Positions 16,262-25,269 of a DNA stretch of 41,698 nucleotides are shown in pieces. A program made the translations under genes and the position numbers. The notes below the pieces were generated by a model. That model ran no database searches and was not told where the DNA came from. It saw only the letters and a list, made by a program, of their open reading frames with translations. The first letter of the stretch is position 1. Each line of letters begins with the position of its first letter. Source of the stretch: Gammaproteobacteria bacterium (GTDB taxonomy: Bacteria > Pseudomonadota > Gammaproteobacteria > Ga0077536); NCBI GenBank assembly GCA_009692265.1, contig SHZM01000029.1, forward strand, positions 1 through 41,698. Reading direction: 5' to 3'.

Positions 16262-17545
16262 ATGGAAACTTCGTCAGTCATCTTCTTAACCCTGGGTGTC
16301 GTCGGCCTCATCGCCTGCAGCGCGTTTTTCTCGGCCGCCGAAACTTCGATGATGGCGCTCAATCGATACCGCCTGCGGCACCTGGCCGATCAAAAACATG
16401 CTGGCGCCCGCCGCGCGATCAAGCTGTTGCAAAAACCAGACGGCTTAATCGGTTTTATTTTGCTGGGGAACAATTTTCTAAACGTGGTGCTGACCCAGAT
16501 AACGACGTTGGTTACGCTCCAGGTGTTCGGCGAGTCCGGATTGTTGCTGGCCGGCGTCATCGTCACCGCGTTGATTTTAATTTTCGCCGAAGTGTTGCCG
16601 AAGACGATCGCCGCGCTGCATCCGGAACGCCTGGCGTTCCCGGCGACGTTGATCTTGATCCCGCTGATGACATTGTTCAGACCGGTCGTCGCGACGATTA
16701 ATGCCATTACTCGCGTGCTGCTGAGCGCATGCAATATTAGCGCGGATCGCTCACAGCTTGATCCGCTTGATCGCGAGGAGCTGCGCACAGTCGTGAAAGA
16801 GGCCGGCGCGATGATCCCTCAGAAGCATCGCGATATGTTGTTCGGCATCCTGGATCTTGAAAAGGTGACGGTGGAGGACATCATGATTCCGCGTGGGGAT
16901 GTCGTGGCCATCGACTTCAATCAGGACTGGGACGATATTCGCGAACAAATTATGACCTGCCGCCATACCCGCGTCCCCTGCTACCGCGGCAGTCTCGACA
17001 ACGTGATCGGAATTTTGCATATGCGCTCGCTCGCTCGCCTATGGCGACAGGGCGACGACTTCGACCGCGAACAACTTGAAGGTTTGCTGGTTGAACCGTA
17101 TTACGTGCCGTTAAAAGCCGACTTACACACGCAGTTGATCAATTTCCAGCTCGCGAAACAACGCGTCGCGTTGGTTGTCGATGAATATGGAGATATCACC
17201 GGGATCGTGACGATCGATGATGTACTTGAACAGGTTGTCGGTGAATTCACGACGGTGCCGCAATTCAACAGTCGCGAAGTTTTTCCGCAGCAGGACGGGA
17301 GCGTGCTGGTAGACGCCGCGGCGAACATTCGCGAGCTCAATCGTGCGTTTGGCTGGGATCTGCCCGAAGACGGACCTAAAACACTGAACGGGTTGATTCT
17401 CAAAGCTCTGGAAAATATTCCGGATACCGGAACCAGTTTCCGGATTGGCGAATACACGATCGAAATCGTTCAGAGTTCCGGCCACACGGTGCGTAACGCG
17501 CGGATTTTCCCACCCGCTAATGCGGCGCCACCCCTAGTTCAATAA
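16262..17545 (+). CDS. yfjD: CNNM/CorC-family protein with CBS domains (YfjD-like)
   Basis: The 427-residue product has an N-terminal CNNM/DUF21 membrane domain (about residues 1-190, with FFSAAETSMMALNR and a NNFLNVVLT stretch). A CBS pair follows (about 205-335, with IMIPRGDVVAID and VVDEYGDITGIVTIDDVLEQVVGE), then a C-terminal CorC/HlyC domain (about 345-420). Proteins of this family are linked to Mg2+/Co2+ export or sensing. The neighbourhood with ypjD and ffh matches yfjD of E. coli. Spacing of 3 nt to ypjD suggests one transcript. Confidence 0.9.
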   Translation: METSSVIFLTLGVVGLIACSAFFSAAETSMMALNRYRLRHLADQKHAGARRAIKLLQKPDGLIGFILLGNNFLNVVLTQITTLVTLQVFGESGLLLAGVIVTALILIFAEVLPKTIAALHPERLAFPATLILIPLMTLFRPVVATINAITRVLLSACNISADRSQLDPLDREELRTVVKEAGAMIPQKHRDMLFGILDLEKVTVEDIMIPRGDVVAIDFNQDWDDIREQIMTCRHTRVPCYRGSLDNVIGILHMRSLARLWRQGDDFDREQLEGLLVEPYYVPLKADLHTQLINFQLAKQRVALVVDEYGDITGIVTIDDVLEQVVGEFTTVPQFNSREVFPQQDGSVLVDAAANIRELNRAFGWDLPEDGPKTLNGLILKALENIPDTGTSFRIGEYTIEIVQSSGHTVRNARIFPPANAAPPLVQ

Positions 17546-17618
17546 TAAGTTGATTACGCGCCTCCGTTCATGCTGATGGATAGACGGGACGAGAATACCT
17601 ACCGCCTCTCTCCTCGAT

Positions 17619-18977
17619 TCAGATTTCCGCCAGCGCTTCCGCCAGGCGCGACACCCCGATCACCTGAATCCCCTCGGGCGAGGTCTTGGACACATTCGCC
17701 TTCGGCACGATGGCACGCTTGAAGCCGTGCTTAGCGGCTTCGCGCAGCCGCTCGAGCCCCCCTTGGACCGGTCGGATCTCCCCGGCCAAGCCGATTTCGC
17801 CGAACATCACGAGGTCCGACTTTAACGGTCGATCGCGCAAACTCGATACGACTGCCATGACGACGGCGAGATCACCTCCGGTCTCCGTGACCCGCACGCC
17901 TCCCACGATATTTGCAAAAACATCGCAGCCGGCAGTCGCGATCCCGCCGTGACGATGCAGCACCGCCAACAACATCGACAGGCGATTATTTTCGATACCG
18001 ACGGTGACGCGGCGCGGATTTCCTAACGCACTCTGATCGACCAGTGCCTGGACTTCGACTAACAATGGACGCGTCCCTTCGCGCGTCACCATCACCACGC
18101 TGCCGGCGACCGGTTCATCGTGACGCGAGAGCAGGATGGCCGACGGGTTACTGACTTCCTTTAATCCCGTATCGGTCATCGCGAAGACGCCGAGTTCATT
18201 GACCGCACCGAAACGATTCTTAAAGGCACGGATTAAACGATAGCGCCCTCCAAGTTCGCCTTCGAAATACAGCACGGTATCGACCATGTGTTCCAGCACG
18301 CGCGGCCCGGCGAGTGCCCCATCCTTGGTGACATGCCCGACCAGGTACACGGCGGTACGGCTGGCTTTAGCGAAGCGTACTAATTGGGCGGCGCACTCTC
18401 GTACCTGCGCGATGCTGCCCGGTGCGGAATGCAATGCATTGCTGTAGAGCGTTTGGATCGAATCGATGACCAAAATGCGCGGCCGCTCGACGCTCGCCAT
18501 CGCCAGCACCCGTTCGACTTCGGTTTCGGTGAGCAGTCGCAATTTGGTGGTCGGAAGCTTCAGACGTTCAGCGCGTAACGCGATCTGCGCCGCCGATTCT
18601 TCCCCACTGACATAGAGCGCGGCGATGCCGCCATTCGCCGCGCACAACGCCATGCTCTGCAACAGTAACGTGGACTTTCCGATCCCCGGATCGCCGCCGA
18701 TCAACACCACCGAACCTTCGACGAGGCCGCCCCCCAGAACGCGATCAAATTCGCTCAGTCCGCTTGAAAGGCGCGGCGATTCGACGGCCTTGATCGCGCC
18801 TAACTCAACGATCTGCGGCGGCTCCCCGGCATACGATCCCTGGCGAGGTGCAGGGGCCGCGGCGGTAACCGTTTCGATCAAGGTATTCCAGCTGCCGCAG
18901 TCCGGGCACTGTCCGGCCCATTTTGGTTGGCTCGCCCCGCAGTGCTCGCATTGATACACCCGCTTTGAACCTTTCAT
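17619..18977 (-). CDS. radA: RadA, DNA repair ATPase
   Basis: RadA promotes branch migration in recombinational repair. The protein opens with a zinc finger, CEHCG...CPDCG (about residues 9-29), then Walker A GGDPGIGKSTLL, the RadA-specific KNRFGAVNELG, and a Lon-protease-like C-terminal domain. The frame is open further upstream, but similarity begins at MKGSKRVYQCEHC (18977). That ATG overlaps the alr stop (ATGA), giving 452 residues. It is the last gene of the rpsF-to-radA run. Confidence 0.95.
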   Translation of the reverse strand: MKGSKRVYQCEHCGASQPKWAGQCPDCGSWNTLIETVTAAAPAPRQGSYAGEPPQIVELGAIKAVESPRLSSGLSEFDRVLGGGLVEGSVVLIGGDPGIGKSTLLLQSMALCAANGGIAALYVSGEESAAQIALRAERLKLPTTKLRLLTETEVERVLAMASVERPRILVIDSIQTLYSNALHSAPGSIAQVRECAAQLVRFAKASRTAVYLVGHVTKDGALAGPRVLEHMVDTVLYFEGELGGRYRLIRAFKNRFGAVNELGVFAMTDTGLKEVSNPSAILLSRHDEPVAGSVVMVTREGTRPLLVEVQALVDQSALGNPRRVTVGIENNRLSMLLAVLHRHGGIATAGCDVFANIVGGVRVTETGGDLAVVMAVVSSLRDRPLKSDLVMFGEIGLAGEIRPVQGGLERLREAAKHGFKRAIVPKANVSKTSPEGIQVIGVSRLAEALAEI

Positions 18978-20041
18978 GCGCGCCGTTCGACGAAGTGCGC
19001 GCGCATCCGCATGCGGCATAAAAGCTCGTAGGGAATCGTACCTGCCGCCTGCGCCACTTCTTCGACCGGTAGACCATCTCCCCAAAGTACGACTGGGTCA
19101 CCCACCCGTGCATCCCCTAGCGGACGTAGATCCACCGCCATCATGTCCATCGATGCATCCCCGATCACCTGCGTACGCACGCCGTTAACCAGGATCGGCG
19201 TGCCGGTGCCGGCGTGGCGCGGGTATCCATCGGCGTAACCAAAGGCGACTACCCCAACTTCCATCGCTTCCGGACAGACATAGGCTTTGCCGTAGCCGAC
19301 CGTCTCATATTGCGCGACTCGCTTAACGGCAATGAGCGCCGAGGCTAGGGTCATCGCGGGGCGCAAGCCGAACGACTCGCCACTGCGATCAGAAAACGGC
19401 GACACACCGTACAACATCAACCCTGGTCGTACCCAGTCGCCGTGCGATTCGGGCCAACCAAGAATAGCGCTCGAATTCGCACAGCAGCGTTCGCCCTCGG
19501 CACCGTCAATTGCTGAGAAAAATGCTTCGAGTTGGCGCGGCACGCTGAGATCCTGCCGCAGGTGCGCGCTCGCGAAATGGGTCATGAAACGCACCTGCCG
19601 GCCAGGGTTCGCCAGCACCGCGACAACGGCGGGAACTTCGCTAGGTGCAAAGCCAAGTCGGTGCATGCCCGTATCAAGCTTGATCCAGAGCGTGGTGTGG
19701 GGGCTGCCGGCAGCGAACATTCGCACCTGGTCGTGGTTGTGTACTACCGATTCAAGCTGATGCACGGCGATTTCCGACAACTCCTGCTCCTCGAATGGGC
19801 CTTCGAGGAGCACGATCGGCTGAGTGATATTCGCCTCGCGTAGACGTACCGCTTCTTCCACCGATGCCACCCCGAACGCATCCGCCTCGGGTAACGCGTT
19901 CGCGACACGGATCACGCCGTGACCATAACCGTCGGCTTTGACAATCGCCATCACTCGCCGCGACGGCGCATGGCGTTTCACTATTTGAAGATTGGAACGG
20001 ATTGCTTGCGGGTCAAATATTGCCCGTGCAGGTCGCGCCAT
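18974..20041 (-). CDS. alr: Alr, alanine racemase
   Basis: A PLP enzyme interconverting L- and D-alanine for peptidoglycan. The PLP lysine is K35 in VKADGYGHG and the catalytic tyrosine is probably Y250 in ETVGYGKAY. FGYADGYPR and GDASMDMMAVD are further signatures. It has 355 residues, as expected. It follows dnaB by 57 nt and overlaps radA by 4 nt. The dnaB-alr order is common in Gammaproteobacteria. Confidence 0.96.
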   Translation of the reverse strand: MARPARAIFDPQAIRSNLQIVKRHAPSRRVMAIVKADGYGHGVIRVANALPEADAFGVASVEEAVRLREANITQPIVLLEGPFEEQELSEIAVHQLESVVHNHDQVRMFAAGSPHTTLWIKLDTGMHRLGFAPSEVPAVVAVLANPGRQVRFMTHFASAHLRQDLSVPRQLEAFFSAIDGAEGERCCANSSAILGWPESHGDWVRPGLMLYGVSPFSDRSGESFGLRPAMTLASALIAVKRVAQYETVGYGKAYVCPEAMEVGVVAFGYADGYPRHAGTGTPILVNGVRTQVIGDASMDMMAVDLRPLGDARVGDPVVLWGDGLPVEEVAQAAGTIPYELLCRMRMRAHFVERRA

Positions 20042-20098
20042 TAGAGAGCTATGTCGCTAGCGCGCAGCGCAGGACGGAACCCGGATCGAGCGCGCACA

Positions 20099-21499
20099 CT
20101 AACGCTCACCATGGCCGTAAGTGTCATACGCGAGATTCTCAAAAGTGGTGTATTCGCCGAAAAAGCGCAATTTGCGCGTACCGATGGGTCCATTACGCTG
20201 CTTGCCGATAATGATTTCGGCGATGCCCTTATCGGACGAGTCTTCGTTGTAGACCTCATCGCGATAGATAAACAGGATCAGGTCCGCATCCTGCTCGATC
20301 GCGCCGGATTCGCGCAGATCCGACATCACCGGGCGTTTATCGCTGCGTGACTCAAGGCTTCGATTGAGCTGCGACAACGCGATGACGGGCACACTGAGTT
20401 CTTTGGCGAGTGCCTTCAGCGAACGTGAGATCTCGGAAATCTCGGTCGCGCGATTCTCGTTAGTGCCCGGCACGTGCATCAATTGAAGATAATCGATGAC
20501 GACCATCCCGAGCCCGTGCTCGCGCGCGAGCCGCCGACAGCGCGCGCGCAGATCACCCGGCGTAAGCGCGGGGGTGTCGTCGATATACAGTTCAATCTCG
20601 GACAGCACCCCGACCGCATGGGTTAGGCGCGGCCAGTCGTCGTCGGCGAGTTTGCCCGTGCGGACCTTGTGCTGATCGATCCGACCGATCGAGGCCAGCA
20701 TACGCATCGCGATCTGTTCGCTCGGCATTTCCATGCTGAAGATCGCGACGTGAGTTTTCTCCTTGGTCGCCGCATGCTGCGCGATATTGATCGCGAAAGC
20801 GGTCTTCCCCATCGAGGGTCGACCCGCGACGATCACGAGATCAGAAGGCTGCAAGCCGGAAGTCATGCTGTCGAGATCGTGGAACCCGGTCGCGACCCCG
20901 GTGATCGGATTATCACGTTGGAACAGTTGATCGATCCGATCGAGCGCGCTGACAAGGAGTTCCTTGATCGGGCGAAAGCCACGGCGGCCGCGCGACTCGC
21001 GTTCAGCGATCGCGAAGATGGTCCGTTCAGCGGTATCGATCAATTCGTTGGTCGAGCGACCTTCGGGCCTGAACCCTGTTTCAGCGATGTCGGTGCCCGC
21101 GCGAATCAGCCCGCGGAGCACCGAGCGATCCCGCACGATATCAGCGTAGGCGGCGATATTGGCGGCGGTGGGGGTGTTGTCAGCGAGTTGGGCGAGGTAC
21201 TGAATTCCACCGGAGGCTTCGAGCAGCTCGTGGCTTTCCAGCCATTCCGCCAAGGTGACAATGTCGTAAGGTTTGCCGTCGTTGGCGAGCGCTTCAATTC
21301 CACGGAAGATATTAGTGTGATCGCGCCGATAGAAGTCCGCATCACGCAGTCGCTCGGAAACTTCCAGCCAGGCTTCATTGTCGAGCATTAAGCCACCGAG
21401 CACTGATTGTTCAGCTTCGATTGAATTCGGCGGGACTCGTAACGGCTCGACGCTTCGATCAGCCGGACTGGTCCGCGTCAGGGTGCTCATCTCAATCAT
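20099..21499 (-). CDS. dnaB: DnaB, replicative DNA helicase
   Basis: A hexameric helicase of the replication fork. The N-terminal domain starts at VPPNSIEAEQSVLGGLMLD and the helicase domain has Walker A GRPSMGKTAF, DYLQLM and the C-terminal EIIIGKQRNGP with an arginine finger region. It has 466 residues with no intein in the helicase domain. Two in-frame ATG codons (21499, 21490) are possible starts. It is placed after rplI in the classical ribosomal-protein operon. Confidence 0.97.
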   Translation of the reverse strand: MIEMSTLTRTSPADRSVEPLRVPPNSIEAEQSVLGGLMLDNEAWLEVSERLRDADFYRRDHTNIFRGIEALANDGKPYDIVTLAEWLESHELLEASGGIQYLAQLADNTPTAANIAAYADIVRDRSVLRGLIRAGTDIAETGFRPEGRSTNELIDTAERTIFAIAERESRGRRGFRPIKELLVSALDRIDQLFQRDNPITGVATGFHDLDSMTSGLQPSDLVIVAGRPSMGKTAFAINIAQHAATKEKTHVAIFSMEMPSEQIAMRMLASIGRIDQHKVRTGKLADDDWPRLTHAVGVLSEIELYIDDTPALTPGDLRARCRRLAREHGLGMVVIDYLQLMHVPGTNENRATEISEISRSLKALAKELSVPVIALSQLNRSLESRSDKRPVMSDLRESGAIEQDADLILFIYRDEVYNEDSSDKGIAEIIIGKQRNGPIGTRKLRFFGEYTTFENLAYDTYGHGER

Positions 21500-21572
21500 T
21501 CTCGACGCGTGCGCCGCGCAGCGACTGGACCAAGGTCGAAACCGGCGTCATGTGGCCACCTCGGCCTCGGCG

Positions 21573-22031
21573 CTATTTTTCCGCTTCGTCGACGGCAATC
21601 ACGATCACGACCTGGGTGGTAATATCCGCATGCAACTGGAGATCCACGCTGTGGCGACCGAGGGTGCGCAGGGGGCCGAGTGGTAGGCGGACTTCGCGTT
21701 TTTCAACGGTATGCCCGGCCGCGGCAAGCGCCGTACAGATTTCGTTTGTACCGACCGAGCCGTAGAGTCGGCCTTCGGTCCCTGCTTTGGCTGTCACGGT
21801 TAATTCAAGACCCTTCAGTTTCTCGCCGCGCGCCGCCGCTGAATCATGGGCCGCCGCGTGGGCGCGCTCGAGTACAGCGCGCTGGGCTTCAAACTTCGTC
21901 ACATTGTCGGCAGTCGCTGGGACCGCCTTCTTGCGCGGGATCAGGTAATTTCGACCATAGCCAGCACGCACGCGCACTTTGTCACCCAGCGCGCCGAGAT
22001 TATGAACTTTTTCTAGCAGGATAATTTCCAT
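21573..22031 (-). CDS. rplI: 50S ribosomal protein L9
   Basis: The N-terminal half begins MEIILLEKVHNLGALGDKV and contains GYGRNYLIPRKKA, the rRNA-binding part. A long connecting helix follows (about 44-74), then the C-terminal domain with GRLYGSVG. It has 152 residues, normal for L9. It is separated from the upstream membrane-protein gene by 82 nt. Confidence 0.97.
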   Translation of the reverse strand: MEIILLEKVHNLGALGDKVRVRAGYGRNYLIPRKKAVPATADNVTKFEAQRAVLERAHAAAHDSAAARGEKLKGLELTVTAKAGTEGRLYGSVGTNEICTALAAAGHTVEKREVRLPLGPLRTLGRHSVDLQLHADITTQVVIVIAVDEAEK

Positions 22032-22113
22032 CTTCGCACCCTATATTCTGAGCGCCCGAGGCGCTCCTTATCAAAAACTTTGCGGCGACCACACCACCGT
22101 ACGGCGACAGCCC

Positions 22114-23022
22114 TCATTCCTCGCTCACTTTCAGACGCGCTCGAAATTTACGCGTCCCGTCGGCTATCCCAAGCACCGCTAGTAGTGGTACGACGAATTG
22201 CGGTACCACCCCGAGCATCACATACGCACCGACCAGCCAACCACGGGTAAGCGCCTTCGCCGCGCAACTCGCGTGGAGGATGGCGAGCCCCTGTAAGGAG
22301 AACACCAATACCAGTACCAGGACGAAATCACCCGCCGCGCCAGCACCACCACCCTGCGTCTTCAAAATCAGGCTCGCCAGAGCGGCGCCGACAGCCAACG
22401 GCGAGAGCCAGCGCGGCACCGCCAGCGCGTAGAACTCCTGACGAAAGCCGCCTGGGTTATACAGACCCGCCTGCCACCAACGTCCCAGCAATAACATCGA
22501 GATCAAGCCAGTACACAGCAGCGCGATAGACACTTGGTGCATCAGGTTGCCGACCAAGGTGATCTCATTCGTCGTCAAAAACTTGCCGCCCTGCGCTTCG
22601 ACTGCCGACCCAAGCGCGGTTAACCGCCCGCGCCAAAACGCATCGACATCGGGATTGGCTAAGCGCATCAGCCCTGCATAGCCTGCGGCACAGATCCCAA
22701 TGTTCGCCAGCGCCGCTCCTTGCTGACCGGTTCGCCGCAGGGTTTGGCTAGCGCTCCACACCGGTAACCACGCCGCAAATACCGACGCCGCAGCAGCGCC
22801 CAACCTACCATTGATCAGTAGCAGCACCCCAAGGGTTAGCGCACCCGCGATCAGTAACGTGCGCAAGCCTTCGAACGCGCCGTGTCGCAGAGTCACAAGC
22901 CCAAGCAGGCCGCCGCTCACGATCAGCGCCGGGACGAAAATCATCGCCAGCAGCGCAAAGGCCGCGATGACCAGGGGCGCGACGAGGGGCCCGCGCATCG
23001 CAAGTCGGGCGACTCCCCACAT
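22114..23022 (-). CDS. polytopic membrane protein (DUF2232/YybS-like)
   Basis: A 302-residue protein with about eight hydrophobic helices and almost no long soluble region. It lies between rpsR and rplI, where many Gammaproteobacteria (for example pseudomonads) carry a DUF2232/YybS-like membrane protein of unknown function. The placement, size and general pattern agree. I see no catalytic motif. Its C-terminus is basic (TRKFRARLK), suggesting a cytoplasmic end. It is presumably co-transcribed with the ribosomal proteins. Confidence 0.75.
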   Translation of the reverse strand: MWGVARLAMRGPLVAPLVIAAFALLAMIFVPALIVSGGLLGLVTLRHGAFEGLRTLLIAGALTLGVLLLINGRLGAAAASVFAAWLPVWSASQTLRRTGQQGAALANIGICAAGYAGLMRLANPDVDAFWRGRLTALGSAVEAQGGKFLTTNEITLVGNLMHQVSIALLCTGLISMLLLGRWWQAGLYNPGGFRQEFYALAVPRWLSPLAVGAALASLILKTQGGGAGAAGDFVLVLVLVFSLQGLAILHASCAAKALTRGWLVGAYVMLGVVPQFVVPLLAVLGIADGTRKFRARLKVSEE

Positions 23023-23058
23023 CGTTATTCAATCCGCCTGTTGAATTCGGCCCACTAA

Positions 23059-23316
23059 TTAATGCGAATCGCTGTACGGGATCAGGGCCAGAAAACGCGC
23101 ACGCTTGATCGCGACTGCGAGCTGTCGCTGGAATCGCGCCTTGGTTCCCGAAATCCGACTCGGCACAATTTTGCCGTTTTCCGCGACATTCGCCTTCAAG
23201 GTATTGAGATCTTTGTAATCGATCTCGACCACTCCTTCGGCGGTAAATTTGCAATAACGACGACGCCGGAAATGGCGAGAGGAACCACCGCGAGGTTTTG
23301 GCTTTGCATGTTTCAT
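23059..23316 (-). CDS. rpsR: 30S ribosomal protein S18
   Basis: The 85-residue product shows [20 protein letters not shown], then [29 protein letters not shown], the S18 signature. It forms a heterodimer with S6 in the 30S platform. Its ATG overlaps the rpsF stop by 4 nt, in keeping with their 1:1 production. Confidence 0.97.
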   Translation of the reverse strand: MKHAKPKPRGGSSRHFRRRRYCKFTAEGVVEIDYKDLNTLKANVAENGKIVPSRISGTKARFQRQLAVAIKRARFLALIPYSDSH

Positions 23317-23756
23317 TCCACTTCCTCCGCTTCCGTTTCAGTTTCCGCTTCCGGGGCGGCCGGCTCATCATCAGGTTCGGCAGTGGCGGCCGCGTTGTGG
23401 CGGGTGCGCCGCTCACTTTCGCGCTCATCGTGTTCGTCTTTAGCCTTCGCCATCAAGGACGGTTCGGTGATCGCGGCATCGCGCTTAATAGTGAGGTGTC
23501 TCAACACCGCATCGTTAAAGCGAAACGCACTTGTCAGTTCGTTCAAGGTTGGCGCATCGCATTCGATATTCATCATCACGTAGTGCGCTTTGTGGATTTT
23601 GGCGAGGGGAAACGCCAATTGGCGGCGACCCCAATCTTCTAGACGGTGGATCGCGCCACCGGTCGCCTGGATCATCGTTCGGTAACGCTCAACCATGGCG
23701 TTAACCTGTTCACTCTGGTCAGGATGGACCAGAAACACTATCTCATAGTGTCGCAA
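23313..23756 (-). CDS. rpsF: 30S ribosomal protein S6
   Basis: The product begins [18 protein letters not shown] and contains [24 protein letters not shown], the S6 core. After residue 100 it carries a long acidic, Glu- and Ala-rich tail (147 residues in total), as in E. coli where such a tail is extended by RimK. The start codon is TTG (23754-23756); a good ribosome-binding site, GAGAGGAG, lies 8 nt upstream, and no ATG fits the N-terminus. Confidence 0.95.
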   Translation of the reverse strand: MRHYEIVFLVHPDQSEQVNAMVERYRTMIQATGGAIHRLEDWGRRQLAFPLAKIHKAHYVMMNIECDAPTLNELTSAFRFNDAVLRHLTIKRDAAITEPSLMAKAKDEHDERESERRTRHNAAATAEPDDEPAAPEAETETEAEEVE

Positions 23757-23780
23757 CTTGAAGGCTCCTCTCGGTTAGAA

Positions 23781-23803
23781 GCTTCCCGTCTGAGCGGTGA
23801 AGC
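23781..23803 (-). promoter_or_regulatory. rpsF leader hairpin, possible S6:S18 autoregulatory site
   Basis: On the minus strand GCTTC-A-CCG-CTCAGA-CGG-GAAGC folds into a bulged stem in the rpsF 5' untranslated region, between the predicted transcript start and the ribosome-binding site. Known rpsF leaders bound by the S6:S18 pair carry a hairpin with a CCG element near a bulge. The fold is visible; the match to the S6:S18 motif is my inference. Confidence 0.4.
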
Positions 23804-23832
23804 AAGGAGTGATAGGGGACAAAAGGACCGGT

Positions 23833-23862
23833 ATTCTAATGCGGCGCCTGAAAGACTGTAAA
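23833..23862 (-). promoter_or_regulatory. sigma-70-type promoter of the rpsF operon
   Basis: The minus strand reads TTTACA (23857-23862), 18 nt, then TAGAAT (23833-23838). Each hexamer matches consensus at 5/6. The predicted start near 23826 gives a leader of about 70 nt to the rpsF TTG. This would drive rpsF, rpsR, the membrane protein, rplI and possibly dnaB-alr-radA. Confidence 0.6.
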
Positions 23863-24069
23863 GGTAAAAAGCAGGTTGGAGGTAACCAGAGGGGCCTGTG
23901 GTTCAACCCTGAAGCCTCGGTGGCCACTTAGGCACGTGACAACGAGTCGATGCGCGGTGATTACCGCCCCCATGCTGAGACCCATTCGTCTGGGTCCTGC
24001 CTCTCCCCCGTTCGCCCTTGATGTATAGAAGGGTGGGGCCCCCTCCAAAATCGCGGTTGCACCCAAAAA
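23863..24069. other. gene-free DNA between rpsF promoter and IS3 element
   Basis: I see no supported gene, RNA or repeat in these 207 bases. It separates the rpsF promoter from the left inverted repeat of the IS3 copy. Confidence 0.4.
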
Positions 24070-24100
24070 TGGACTTGCCCTGAAAAAGTGGAGGGACTTT
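24070..24100 (+). repeat. left inverted repeat of IS3 element
   Basis: TGGACTTGCC is identical to the complement of the right end for 10 bases, then matches imperfectly (GTGGAGGGAC against GTAGAGAGAC) to about base 30. A further small palindrome, TTAGGT-taacg-ACCTAA (24103-24119), lies between this end and orfA. Confidence 0.75.
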
Positions 24101-24130
24101 TGTTAGGTTAACGACCTAAGGGAGGTCCTG

Positions 24131-24309
24131 ATGAGTAAGAAAAGCGAGAAGCGGGTATTCACTGAAGATTTCAACGTGAATCGGTGCGTTTAACCGAGTC
24201 GAGCGGTCGCACAATCGCGCAAGTCGCAGACGATTTAGGGATTGGATTGTCGACGTTGACGCGTTGGAAGCGCCGCTTGGATGAGGTATTCGTTTATCGA
24301 CGCGAATAA
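24131..24309 (+). pseudogene. IS3 OrfA, frameshifted and truncated
   Basis: The ATG at 24131, with GGGAGGTCC before it, opens a frame MSKKSEKRVFTEDF that stops at 24193. The rest of a helix-turn-helix OrfA follows in another frame from 24184: VRLTESSGRTIAQVADDLGI, then LSTLTRWKRRLDE. One missing base after the AA of codon 15 (near 24173) would restore one continuous frame. After RRLDE the usual leucine-zipper part and the frameshift window are absent; the sequence runs straight into orfB. OrfA is therefore doubly damaged. Confidence 0.75.
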
Positions 24310-25165
24310 GGCCCTGGTCCCGATTGAACGGCAGTGTGAACTCTTAGGCGTGAGTGCGAGCGGGTATTACGCGTGGAAGGGACGGCCCTGGAGTGGTCGG
24401 CGAGTGGCTGATGAGGGTTATTTGAATCAAATCCGCGTTCAATTTGCGTTATCCAACCGGACTTACGGTTCGCCGCGGATGACGGCGGAGTTGCGCGCGG
24501 GTGGGGCCTCGATTGGACGGGGTCGGGTCGCCCGTCTCATGCGAGAAAACGGGTTAAAAGCCGTTCAACGGCAGCGTTATCGACGCACCACCGACAGTCA
24601 TCACCTTCATCCAGTGGCAGAAAATCTGCTTGACCAGGACTTTAGCTGCGCGCGTCCCAATCAAAAATGGGGCGCTGATATCAGCTATTTACGGACTCGG
24701 GAGGGTTGGTTGTACTTGGCGATCGTGGTGGATTTTTATTCGCGCCGGATCGTCGGCTGGGCGGTGAGTGACCGGCTCAAACAGGAATTGGCGTTAGCGG
24801 CCTTACAGAAAGCCGTAACCCAGCGACGCCCGGTGACCACGCCCATCCATCATTCTGATCGGGGCAGCCAATACTGCGCCGGCGATTATCAAAAATACTT
24901 GCGCGACCATGGCCTTGAGCCCTCCATGAGCGGCAAAGGGAACTGCTATGACAACGCGATGGTAGAGACGGTATTCAAGTCCATTAAATCCGAACTCGTG
25001 TGGCAGATCTTATTTAACACGCGAATTGAAGCTACGCTCGCGCTCGAGAAATACATCGATAGATTCTACAAGCCACGACGGCGGCATTCGGCTTTGGGTT
25101 ATTGTTCACCCATCGAATTCGAAATGATTAATGCAACAACGACAGAACTAATGTCTCTCTACTAA
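24281..25165 (+). CDS. IS3 OrfB transposase (DDE integrase core)
   Basis: The 294-residue frame is intact: an N-terminal HTH_21-like region (CELLGVSASGYYAW, YGSPRMTAELR), then an rve integrase core. Catalytic residues are the Asp in WGADISYL, the Asp in HSDRGSQY and the Glu in AMVETVFKS, with 35 residues between the last two. The C-terminus RRRHSALGYCSPIEFE is the family ending. IS3 elements normally make OrfAB by frameshifting from orfA; with orfA broken, only OrfB alone can be made, so transposition is unlikely. Confidence 0.9.
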   Translation: MRYSFIDANKALVPIERQCELLGVSASGYYAWKGRPWSGRRVADEGYLNQIRVQFALSNRTYGSPRMTAELRAGGASIGRGRVARLMRENGLKAVQRQRYRRTTDSHHLHPVAENLLDQDFSCARPNQKWGADISYLRTREGWLYLAIVVDFYSRRIVGWAVSDRLKQELALAALQKAVTQRRPVTTPIHHSDRGSQYCAGDYQKYLRDHGLEPSMSGKGNCYDNAMVETVFKSIKSELVWQILFNTRIEATLALEKYIDRFYKPRRRHSALGYCSPIEFEMINATTTELMSLY

Positions 25166-25180
25166 ATCGAGGCAAGTCCA
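25150..25180 (-). repeat. right inverted repeat of IS3 element
   Basis: It ends GGCAAGTCCA (25171-25180) and is the imperfect complement of the left end. The orfB stop codon (25163-25165) lies inside the repeat, normal for compact IS3 elements. Confidence 0.75.
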
Positions 25181-25269
25181 CATCGACGCCGTTAGTGTAA
25201 GGAGGCGTCCATCCCATCAGGCATGGATTGCCGATGCATAAAAGGGTCGACGGGCCTCGGCGGCATCCC

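Larger units (their letters stand above)
24070..25180 (+). mobile_element. IS3-family insertion sequence, decayed
   Basis: The 1111-bp element is bounded by imperfect inverted repeats starting TGGACTTGCC at 24070 and ending GGCAAGTCCA at 25180, with TG...CA tips as in the IS3 family. Similarity between the two ends extends about 30 bp. It encodes a broken orfA and an intact orfB with a DDE core. It is roughly 100-200 bp shorter than typical relatives because the end of orfA is missing. No 3-4-bp target duplication is evident (left flank AAA, right flank CAT). It stands between the rpsF operon and the RTX/FG-GAP gene. Confidence 0.85.
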
